This document shows positions 41,881-54,100 of a stretch of 64,000 nucleotides of DNA, one piece after another (within the stretch, counting starts at the first letter, position 1; each line of letters starts with the position of its first letter). A model generated the notes under the pieces. It was given only the letters and a program-made list of their open reading frames with translations. It searched no databases and had not been told where the DNA came from. This DNA comes from Stichopus chloronotus. Lineage: Eukaryota > Echinodermata > Holothuroidea > Aspidochirotida > Stichopodidae. Position numbers and translations under genes: made by a program. Where the stretch lies: assembly GCA_021234535.1 (NCBI GenBank), contig CM037835.1:7254001-7318000 (forward strand), written 5' to 3'.

Positions 41881-42071
41881 ATGGTTCCTTGGTGCCTTTG
41901 TGGTTTGAGCTTGTTTGTTCCTTTTGTTTTTGGGCCTATTTCAGGGCACTTTATGGTGTATTTGGGCCTTCCAGTATACTATGCTATTATAGCCGATTGC
42001 AAAGATGTTAAATAGCACTTCACTTGAACAGCTATATGGCCACTGGAAACATCAATCTACAGTAGTTAAAC

Positions 42072-42113
42072 ATGGCGTCGAAGTCTAGTAGACCGTCGTC
42101 AAGGACGCTGTCG
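42072..42113 (+). CDS. TEX9: TEX9-like exon 1 with start codon (proposed)
   Basis: AAACATGGCG is a favourable start context. The 14 codons encode MASKSSRPSSRTLS and end at TCG|GTAATC in phase 0, matching the phase of the next exon. Its Ser/Arg-rich character continues into exon 2 (ARPPSSGGGRR). No competing upstream ATG exon was seen. A cDNA would settle it. Confidence 0.6.
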
Positions 42114-45100
42114 GTAATCAGTTCGTTCCTTTCGACTTTCTAAAGTTCTTCTTTGGCCTAGCCAATATGTGAAAGTTCGGTTGATATTTCATGAAATAAA
42201 GTTTTAAATGCCTATGTTTGCACTCGCAACGGAGCTTTACACAAGTTGCAGTTTGTTGTAGCTGGCTAGACCGTAACTTAGCCCAGGCCTAGGCTTATTA
42301 CAATTTACTGTACGGTTGCCTGTCATTCCGCCATCGGTACCATGCCCTCTAGGATATTCCGCCATAGGTTTCAGGCCTTTCCGCCATGGCTGCCTCATGT
42401 GAAGGCTAGTAGTAGTAACTGAGAAGTTCAAAATTATCTTTTTACCCCCATTATACGTATTTTGTTTAGTTTCGTCGGAACTTGACCTAATTCGCCTTAA
42501 TGTATACTTTAAGCTATGGAAATTTTACTTAATTGCAACATTTCTGCCAAACAGGAGAGAGCACACAAATAAGTGAACTAGTAAGTGGTATAGCCTAGGC
42601 CTAGCAGTTACATACACCAAACGTCGCGAACTGCCAAACTGCGTGCACCCCTAAAAATAAGCGCGAAAATGGAGTAGACTAAGCACCTTCACAATGTTTT
42701 GACCACTGTACCATGAGATGACTTAAAAGTAAGCTGAGACACTTTTTATTTATCAACCTTGTGACTTGTCTAATTAGCCTAGTCAACTTCACGTTGCTGC
42801 ATTTGCGCAGAAGAGTTAGGCTAGGCTTACAGTAAAGCATCCTATTCCCAGTTGACGCCTAATGTTACAAATTTTCAAATCATCATTTTGATCACTTAGT
42901 GGAACTGTTCATGACCGCCTTTATTGCTAGCTTGCTCACAGGAAATGACTGTAGGTTTACATATAGGCCTGCAGTATAGGATTTGTTTCAAAGGACACTC
43001 TTTGTGTAATGATTTTCATGCTTATGTTACTAGGTGCACAAAGTTTGGCAGGTTTACGGTGTCAGCAACTCAAGTAAATGTTGGATAAAATAGCAGATTT
43101 CAAGGTACAATTCCTACCAGATTCGGTCAAGCTACTAGCATATGAAGCTTTGGACTTGCTAAAACAAGATTATTAGATTTACAGGGAGTTTGAATTTCCA
43201 GCAGTCAGAAATTCCAAGGTTTTAATTTTCCGACGTGCGAAGTTTCATACATCCATGCTACTGTAACAGAAAAAGGTTCGCATCATAATGCTGGAAGAAA
43301 ACACCAGTCTTGGTGATTATCTGCTCAGCTCATGATATTGATGTTTGAAGGAATAATAATTTGGTGAAGAAACTTTATGGAAGTTTGATGCCTCCATGTT
43401 TAAACTGACAATGATAGCCTACATGTTTTACTATGGAATTGCACCCTAGTCACTGAAAATTCTTTGTTTTTACTTCTTGTTTATTAGTGTTGGTTGACAA
43501 ATAGTAACACAATACACTACTAGTCAGTACTATATGGTATATTCCTACTTAGGAGCTACACTAGTCAATAATCCAAATCAAGTCAGACATGCATATTATT
43601 TTCAAATGTGTACTTAAGTTCACAACATTCATCTAACCAAACAGAATTTTTTTATTCTTTAAAAGGTGTTAGATTAATCAGAGTAGAGCACCTGACGGTA
43701 GTGCAATAACCCTTGATTATGTCCTCTATGTCCTAAGTCCCGTGATGTTGTAACAGACAATTGTTTATGCCGACCTGCTTTATATTGTTCCACCCACTAG
43801 CATGTCATCTTCTGCCACACATAAGCCATGTAGGCTTACCTGAATCCCCAGACAAATCATATCTAGTGACAAAATGAGTTTTCTTTTCTCTTTATTTTTT
43901 TTCTCAATGTTTAATTTCTTGCATGTCTGTAACAAGTTTGTTTTCAATTGGTTTCCTATAACTGCTTGGAAGCAAAATACAAAATATTTGAAAGCTAAAT
44001 TTCCCACTGCTAGTTCAGGGAAAGTGAAGGGTGGGAAAATGTAACTACTTGTAGGTCTATATAGGCTACGTAAACATAGGTCTTTCCGCCATGGTGGAAA
44101 GACTTGTTTTCTCTGGCAGAATAAGCACATTCTCTATGGCAGAAATTACGCATGGTGGAATGACGTTCATCCCTTACACTAGAGGCACAAGCTGATAGTG
44201 TAGACGTTAGTCCGCCCGTCCAAAGAATGAGAGCGAATTTGGTTGTTGGGTTTTCGAAGATGGTAGGAATTTCGAATTCGTGACCACAAGTGACGTTAAC
44301 AAAAGGGTATCAGACACTAAAATAGTTATTACAGGGTCTGTGTCTACGTTTTTCAATCTCTGATTTTTTGGGGGTGGCGATTTTATTTTTTTTCCTTTTA
44401 ATCTCACAAAGTTGTAGACATTCTGTGAAAACCTGTGGAGAGAAATGAGAGAAGTTAAACCTGCAAAGGGAAAGAGGTTAAAAGAGAATTCGAACCAAGG
44501 ATATTGAGGTAACAGTTGCTTAACAGTCAAAACCATAAATTACTACGCTATGAGAGCGAATTTGGCTGATGGGTGTTTGAAGATTATAAATTTATACAAT
44601 ACATCCCTGATCCCTTAGCCCTGTAACATACGCTAACCTTGTGTGTACGCTAACCCTGTAGTGTATACGCTATTGCTGGCAGTACTACAAGTGCTCATTC
44701 AAGCATATCACTGTCTATTGTGTGCGTGTGGTCACAGATTCTAAATTCGAGCCTGAAAGATGAATGCAAGACATCCTGATCTCCTAATGATATAATATAT
44801 ATGTTACTCCTAGCAGTCAAGTGCTCATTCAAGCATTGTCTACTGTGTGCGTGTGGTTATTGATTCTAAATTTGAGCCCAATATTGTTACACTTATAAGA
44901 GATTCTAAATAAGACTACTGTTAATATTGCTATGGTAAAAATAGATTAGTATCCTCTTATAATATTTGAAGAAATGTTGGTTAAACTTTAGAATACATAC
45001 CAGCTGCATGTGCTTAATAGCTTTAAGCTGCTTCCCACTTTTAGTGTAGTATAGCACATACACCATACTTCGGGCACTGCCAAACTTTGGGCACCCCTAC

Positions 45101-48100
45101 AAAATAAGCCCGAAAATACTGTGGTCTAAGCAACTTGACAAAGTTTTGACTATCATACCTTGTAATGACTTAGAAGAAAGTTGAGACACTGTTTAGTTCA
45201 TCGCCCTTGCCTGAATAGTCAAGTTTACGGTGCTGCATTTGCACAGGAGAAGTAGGCAGGGCCTAAAGTATCCTGTTTGCATTTGCTGCGTAATGTTACA
45301 AATTTCCCAGTCATGATTTTGACCATTCACTGGACTTCTTCATGACCATTTTTGTTGCCAGCTTGTTCACAGGTAATTGCTGTAGATTTATTCACAGGAT
45401 TTGTTTAAAAGGACACTTTTCATGTAATGATTGTCATGCAAATATTAGTAAAGTGCACAAAGTTTGGCAGGTTTACATTGTATCATTAAATCGAGCAAAC
45501 TTTGCTTAAAATAACAGATTTTGAGGTACAATTCCTCCCAGATTGGGTAAAGTTATGGTAAAGTAAAACTTCAGACTTTCTAAAACAAGATTATTGCATT
45601 CATACATATTTGAATTTCCAGCAGCTAGAAATTCTAAGGTTTTTATGTTAGATGTGCGAAGTTGCATACTACAGAAGGTTAGACTAAGGCATAACTTAGG
45701 ACATATGGTGTAGGATTAGTGAGCTGTTATTACACTGACTGTATAAGAGATGGCACAGAGATTACTGGACTGATGGTCCTATGGATGAATGCCCATTTGA
45801 CAATGAGTCTTCTTCATACATGCACGCTTCCCAATGCTGTGTTGAAGGTCAGCCGTTATTTGCATGACATCGTTTTGAGCGGATTAATTTCCATGGATAA
45901 TATGTTGGAATGACTGTGAATTTCAACTACAATTAGAATTTCAATTACAACTGGAAAAGCCCTCTCAGGATAAAAAATTAGTCATGAGCTTGTGTTTAGC
46001 TTATTGGACTCAACTGCAAGGAGGCATCAGAGAAAGTCCAAGGCATAGCAAAGTCTTAGGCTAGACTGAGCATGCATTTCATCATTGAAGAAGAAAGCAT
46101 TGGGATACAGGTTGCTCTTTTCTGGGGCAATCAGGGTGTTAGGAGCAATTCTCTCACACCTTGGAGTGAGAGAAGAACAAATGGGTCTTGGCCACTTGCC
46201 AATTCATGTGGAAGAAGCATCGCGTAGCGAATCTTTGTTTCTTTGCCCTATCTTTTTGCACCCACGTTTAGGAGCGGATTAGTAGCCAGTCATGCTGACT
46301 GCTCACATTGCCCTCGACAACTGACAGATGGCTCCTGTCCCGATGCCTCCCGAATGTCAAATTTGTATGAATACCTCCATCTAAGAGTGATTTAATACAT
46401 TTGAGCTTGAAGATGTGCATAGAGTGCTATTACATTGAAAAATGTGATTAAAAGGGTGAAATAAGTTTTGTAGTCAGCATAAGGATTTAAAAAGAGGCCA
46501 AGTTTCGCATTCTGTTGGAAGGAGCAACCGGTCTTGTTCCTAGGCTAGCCTACATGTGATAGAGCCCCGTGGTCCAAAGCATACAAGCATGTTCCATCAT
46601 TTCAGTTATGTCTATTCCTAGGTCTAGCTAACATTTATTAGGGCCCAACACCTATATCTTATTCTTAACGTTTATCCTCCTTAGACTGTTACACCTACCA
46701 CTAACTAGTACAGTCAGTTACGTTCGGCATTGTCTTACTCCTACATGAGAAGTATTTTTAAGGCTCAAATTGTAGAATCTGTGACTGACCAAATACACAC
46801 AATAGGCAATGATAGGCTTGAATAAGCACTCATAGCACTGCTAGCAATAGCGTATATTATAGGGTTAGCATATATGCACGTATGGGTTGGCGTATATAGT
46901 ACAGGGTTATGGGGTCGAGGATGTATTGTAAATATTCATCTCAGAACACCCAACGACCGAAGTCGCTCTTGTAGCAGAGTCAGTTATGCTTAGGACATAT
47001 GATGCGATGTCTGTAACTTTATGAGATTAAGAAGGAAAAAGTATACCGAAAAAAGTATACATGGACCCTGTAATAACTGTTTTAGTTGTGTGATACCCTT
47101 GTTGGGGTCGCTTCTTGTCATGAATTGTAAATTTGTAGCCATATTGGGCTCAAATTTAGAATCTGTGACCACTCACACAATAGAAAATGATATGTTTGAA
47201 TGAGCGCTCGTTGTACTGCTAGGAGTGTACATATTACAGGGTTAGGGGATTGGGATGTATTGCATTTATCTTTGAACACCAAACAACCAAATTCACTCTC
47301 GTAGGGCAGTGGGTTATGCTTAGGACTTATGATGGAACTGTCATCTTAATATCCTTGGTACGAATCCTCTTCTAATCTCTTTCCTTTGCAGGTTTAACTC
47401 CTCTCCTTTTTTCCACAGGGTTTCACAGTTCTTTCTTTCATAGAAAAGTAGCTAGCTCATTTAGTTGGTACAGATTCTAAAATCATACACAATTTTCATG
47501 GTCTATCCATGAAGCCATTCTTTATATTAGTGAAAGTTTTACATTTTAACCAGTTGTTTCAACTGATGTTATCCTCTTTACTGTACATATGAATGTCAAA
47601 GGAACTTTAATACTGACAATAAGAAGTGATGTAATCCCTCTTCTATTTATTTCAATCCACCGGCTATATCCAAGTGATGCAGCTGGTCATTCACTTATGT
47701 TGACAAAAACAGTATAAGTATGTAGAAAGGCATTTATACACAGGTTAGAAGATTGGAATCAAAATCAAAGGAACTTTCCTTGCCTTGTAGATGCCTTGCA
47801 AGTGCTTCAATTCATAGACCTTGCACTTCAAAATTGTAAGAATTGTGCTTCCAGGTTCAACAAAATATTTTTGTACAAATTTGTTGCACTAGAATTGTAA
47901 TGAAAAAAAAAAATTAAGTTGACCATTAACATAGATCTAAAGTGAAAGGAAGAACAACTTAAAAGAACAATTCTCTGTTTATGTAAAAATCCATACTTGT
48001 GAGGAAATAAATTCTATAGGAATAGAATCAATGTGCAATTAGAAGAATAGGCCAGGCAATATTCAAAATATTCTTGTATAGTCCATAATAATATGCAACC

Positions 48101-51100
48101 ACATGTCAACAACTTTCAATCTGTTCCTGGTCTTTGTGTATAGATACAGATCATTTGAAACCGCAAAATTTTGTTTAAAGGCCAATGGGGCCTATGACAT
48201 AGAAGTGGCACAGAACTACGGGACGACCAAACTATTGTCTGACTTTCACATCATGCTGTGGATATGAATTTTTCATGAGGCGTTCTCAGTGTCTTGAACA
48301 TTACTTATTGTAAATTACTATTTCAATATCTTTGTGGACCAAGTGGGTGTTACTTTTATGGGAATGGCTTGTGTAATCATTATTGAATATTCTCTGTTGG
48401 TGACATGTAGTTTGGGATGGTCTTCTAATGTTACAGAGTTACAGTACTTCTTAAATTCAAAACACAGTGGGTGGGTGGGGGTGGGAATGGACTAAAAGCA
48501 GATCTCTCCACTAGAACAACTGAATTTATTTTGGTAAACTTGTTTTATTCCATTTTAAGCATGAATCTTACTAGATGTAGTCTTCTTTCACATGACACCT
48601 ACTTGGTGCAGCCATACCTGTCTATAACAATTTTGAATTGCTTATAATATAAGTAATATTAAAATGGATGGAGCAACAAATTATCCTCAGAATATTCCTC
48701 TGGTGAACATTGTGAGTGCTTTACCAATTGTTTCAGCAAATACTTTCAGCCTGCGATGTAGTCTGATGCTCACCGTAACATACTTTGTACTTTATTTCTC
48801 AGTGGATGTATAGATTATTCTTTGTACGTCTACTGTTAGTCTACACTTCAGTCTTCTGAATAAGTTGAATGTAAGAATAGCCTCAGGTGCTGTAGGTTCT
48901 AGGCTGTATTGCATTGAAATGAAAATTGGAAAAAACCACAAGATGGCTGAAGTGTCCTGTATGTACGTGTATTTTACCAAGATCTTGTACATTGGTTTCA
49001 TTGACTTAGAACTGATGTTCCATTACCATATTAAGGCACAGTTTTTATGATGCTACGAAATTATAATTAAACAGATACATGTTTGCAAGCAAGTCTTACA
49101 GGACTTGGAAATAAGCTAGAAGGAGGGTGCAGCCAAAATGAGTGTAAATCTCTGTGTTATTTCATAGGACATTTACTGAGGGACACCACAGCTATCTGTA
49201 AGGGGGACCAATTAGCCATGCCTTTTGGTGCCATCGGTTATTCTGAGCCCTGCTCTGAATTTACACTGTCATCATAGTACTGATCAGTATACAGTAGTTA
49301 CAGTTCATTTTAAATAACTCTGTTCTTAATCATGCCAGGCTCGTCCTCCATCTAGCGGTGGGGGAAGAAGGACTTCTGGGAGAGAGGTGACTGGTGCGGC
49401 AGGCGGGACCAGCAGGGACCTTTTATCAAGAGAAGAAGAGTACATGTGAGCGATTTTGCACCTCACCCACTCTTAGCAACCTTAACATTTAGAAATCTTT
49501 TACATTATGCCACTCTGCCAGACCCTCTTCTTTTGCAATTGAAACAATTGTACATTGACTGCTGAGGTACTTTGAATGTTGCTTTAATTTTTGCATTTGT
49601 ATAGTATTTATTTAAAGCTTAAATTATCATTAGCTATAAAGTTGGAAGTGTATAATATTACTGTGAATGTGCTCAATCAGGCTCTCATTTGGCAATAGTT
49701 GATTTACCGTACATGACAGTTTGATCAAACCATTTGAATTATTGAAGTTAAATGTTTATCAGTCAATGTAATCTAGGTAGCTTGTGCCATATTGATATAA
49801 CTGCAGTCAATTTAATGTAAGCAATTAATGAAACAAGCAATGCTCAAAGACAATTTGCATCCAGAGGAGGTGCACATTTGGTGTTCTTACTTAATGCCAC
49901 TAAGTGATCTTTTTTTCCTTTGAAAAAAATCTTGGAACTTAGTATAAACTCTATGTTTTGTTGCTCACTCTTTGCCTAGGTAATCTTCCTAATCTTTAAA
50001 GGGAAATAAAGCATTTTCTTTACAGACAAAAGTGATATTTTTAAAACTACTATTTGTGGATGTAGAATAATAGATTATTCAAAATAAGGAAGGATGCCTA
50101 ACTAAAAGTTGTGGCCTTCTTTTCAAGAAGTAAGTTTCTCACAGTTCTCGCAATTCAGTCACAGTATTTGTTGCTCAGATATAATTCCTTCACCCGAACT
50201 TTCAAAAATCAAATGATGCGTCTTCTGTGAGTCATCTGATGAATAATGTTTTGAGGAGATGAAGCTTTTGCAGATGTTTCTAGATGAGCCTTAATGGTTT
50301 CACAATGATTAAAGCTGGTTTCTTTGTATGCCATGTTGGTGCATTGCAAATGCCCTATTTCCCTTAAAATGTGCTCCATATCTTCAATATTGGTTAAATT
50401 TGTATACATGTGTATGTCTTTCTTTTCCATATTATCTTTTCTATATATTATCCTAATAGATTGCTGTTCATTTGTTTACATGTGTATTAATTTACATGAA
50501 TTATGTACTTAACTGACCATTTTTTTAGGTATAATGTGCCATCTTCTATGTATGATGTAAAATTTGTCTCCCACAATACTTTCAGTTTTTATTTCTTTTT
50601 ATACAGTTGCAAACTCCATTGTTCCACAATGTGCTATGTACAATCAGGGAGTTCCTATTTGACAAATTCTGCAGCAACTCCCTGGTACAATACAGTGTTC
50701 AAACTTCAAAGTGTTAAAGTAGTACGCTTCTCATTGAACACACTCGTTCTAGCCAATAATGTTTGGACCATCTTGTCAGTATTTCTTTAGGCAGTACTGT
50801 AGTGCATGCAAAATTTTATTATTAATTTCAAATACTTGCTATTATAACCATTTTCTAGGAGGCTAAATGCCGAACTTGAAGCAAAAACGGCCACGCTCAT
50901 TCAAGAGGCAGAAGAAGTGATGGTAAATGTTAATTTGTTATGGCTGTTTAGCATGAATTTATACTGTATGTGATTTGTTCATCTTGCCTGTGAGTAATTT
51001 GTTACAAAAGTGTGTTCTTTCCACATGTCTGATTAACAGTTTAGCACGTAACATTCATTTCTTTCCTTTGTTTATTTCCAGTATAAATATAAATATTTAT

Positions 51101-54100
51101 AAAGAGGACAATAAAACTGATTTTTTGAAAGGTTAGTGTACAAAAATGAATAAAAGAAACCAGAAAATAATTACTAGGCCTTGCAAAAAGTACAATTTTA
51201 CAGCTATCTACAATAAATTATCCAAAATACCATTCGGTAAATGAAGAACAACTCGATAGATGAAACTTTTCTTGTACACATTAGTTCTGAATTTTGTTGT
51301 TATTGTTTTGTTTTGGTTATGCCTCATTGTTTTTGTTATCAGAGAATTGAGTTCATTATGCAGGGGATGTCTTCCGGTTCTCTCTATGCAACGGAACACT
51401 TGGAAAGAACTCATTTTTAGCAGCGGTATTTACAGTGGTCATAGGAAAGTTAAAATCCATACAAACGTTAAAAATTTTCAAACAATACCTCCCAAAAAGG
51501 GGTAATGATGAGACCAAAGTGATACTAGGCAGAAACAGCAGTACATAACCTGTGGTAAAATGTTGGCTGTAAAAAATTGTTTCCCTACATCAACATGAAA
51601 ATATAGAACTATGTAAGAAAGAGTTGAGACTATGAAATACACCTGTTCCAGTATTCTGCTTATGTGACCAATGAACCTCAATTTATCGTCAATACAAACA
51701 CCTGGATACACTATGTGATGAGTACGTTCTACGTCAGTATCTGTAATTGAGATTTTTGTCAACATACATCGACATGACAGTCTAGTTAAATTACAGCGTC
51801 ACACTCCCCCTCTGCGGAAAATGTGTCAGTACCACAGCAGCCTTTCATGTTTTCCTGAATATCTCTTTTCTCCTAGATAGACAAGGATGGAAGGATAGCA
51901 GTCATTCTCAGAGTGTTGTTCTCAGCTCATACAGTAGTAGGCTTGTTTGAGCTTTATTTTATACAACCGGACAACTTCAACCGTGACAATTCACGTCAGA
52001 CAGTTTCCCTTTTCAAAATTCCCCCTTGGACAGCATCCTCCAAAGAAATCCCTGTGAACAATTCCCATTCCCCATAATTGCCCCTTGGACAACTCCCCCT
52101 GGATGGTTGTCTGGGGGAGGGGGGAGGTTTCCTTGGAACCATAGAAATAGGTAAATTAGAATGATGTCATGGAACATTTAGTGAAACCCAAACTTAGTGT
52201 GGAAAAAGGGGTTCTCATGAAACTGCCTACGCAAATCCAACAGAAATTTTAGGATAATGTAACTAGCAAACAGTTAAATGGTGGAGCACAGTTTTCCCTT
52301 AGTATCATCAGGTTATTAAAAAAACCAAACTGTTGTATTTATTCCTGTTTCCCCCAAAGATGTAAATTAGATGTCGAACGAACAAATTCTTGGGCCGTAC
52401 GTTCATTATATATGGCAAATGTTGAAGGCAGAGCTGTTTTGCCATATGCAGGGCAAGGACTGCACATATTATGTTCGACTTCATGTGTTCAGTGTGTGAG
52501 CAATTAACCTGACATCATTCTGGTATGTCTGTTTCTGTGACAGGAAACATGTTCATTCATATATGGTCACTGTATGCATTGTCTCTCTACATGATCTATC
52601 TGTCTGTACGTCTAATCCTTCCACACTTACCCAAATCTAGTTTCCTGATGATGCTTGATGGTTTTGATTGACATATGGACACATGCAGTGATTCATCGTG
52701 AAACTTCTGAGTTTTATCGAAGTCTTAGAATGACTTTCAGATGCAGTTGTTTAGTTCTTCACAAATTAACCCACAGTGAGTCATGTGATACTCAATAATG
52801 GAGGAGTTCAAAACCATTTACTTGTTATTCAAGGTAGTGATGGTTGGCTGTAGCGTCCCTTGCATAGCGATTCAGATTACGGTATGGGGATAAAGCTCAA
52901 CTTGGGGTCCTTTAGAGGTGAACCCTGTTTTTCTTCTTCAGAATTCACAGATTTGAAATTATGAATTTTACATACTGGTGACAACTTCAGACTAACCAAT
53001 GTCATTTCAAGTGTGTCACATACATTTCATGCTTCTCACATGCTGTCCAATACTTTTCACACACTCGGGAGCCACGACCAAATTGCTTACTCAAAAGGAC
53101 CAAACTAAAGGTCTCTGATACAACAATGGTCACAGCAATTTTCAAAGAATTTTTACGGTTAAAGTTGCAGTATTAAATGTGAGGTGACTACTGTAGAATG
53201 ACAACACACAATCGCACATGACAACACACAATTACACCGAGCAGCAGAAGAGGCGGTTAATGATACAGAGAGTAAAATTTCATTTCATTTGTTGCAGCAC
53301 ATCAGTTGCTTTATATATACATGTAAAATTCAAACATTTTCAAAGGGAAGATGACTCCATGCAGTCTTCACACACCTAAAATTTCTATCGTGGTGGAACC
53401 TCTGCAACCTCTGGCATACACATGGGCATTTTGTGCACTGTAATGTACATAGTATTTTCAAGTACAACTCTGTGTAGATCACTTATCAGTAATGTGTTTC
53501 AAACATAGGAAATACTTGCACATTGTACCAATGTGTAAAATGTTCGTGCAGTTTACTGCTGTCCATATCTCAGATGATACCTTTATTCCCATATTGTTTA
53601 TTCTTCACATAAAATTTCTGTATTATGGCAAAAAAGGAGAAAGTCATTCTAAACTGATGGTGCTCTTGCATATATCCATTTTCATTTAGTCCTTCAGCAA
53701 TTCTTGAAGCTTGCATTTTAATGTTTGCTGTTCTTCAATTAAAATGTTTGCTTTTCTTCGATTTTAATGTTTTTCTTTTCATGTTCTTATCTTGAACTGA
53801 TGACTGCAACCATTTTGGAAGTAATGTGTCATCATGTGTCAGTCAAATCAAGAATTAAATGGACAAAGTTTGAAAACGATTGTAAAGTTCATGCTCCTTG
53901 GGTTGGCCACAAGCACAGTTTTGATATCTGAAAACAAAGATGTCTTCCATATGTCAGTTTTACAGACCATCTTGGTATACATCTGTGCGATCATTTCTTC
54001 AGTGAAAAGAACAAACCACCATCGCTTTTTTTGGCGGGGGATGTCAGCATCTCATTAATTAGTTTCCTTTAACTGTGTTCTTATAATGAATATTCATGTA

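Larger units (their letters stand above)
42114..49338 (+). other. TEX9-like intron 1, 7.2 kb, repeat-rich
   Basis: It holds a cluster of TTCCGCCAT words (42326-42387), two family-Y direct repeats and the inverted family-X arrays. From 47.5 to 49.3 kb nothing is recognised; short ORFs there are chance. The acceptor at 49337-49338 (CATGCCAG) has a weak pyrimidine tract. Confidence 0.65.

Noticed and set aside
41689..42015. 108-codon ORF just upstream of the TEX9-like start
   Set aside because: It falls mostly within dispersed repeat Z copy 2, whose other copies are not open in this frame.
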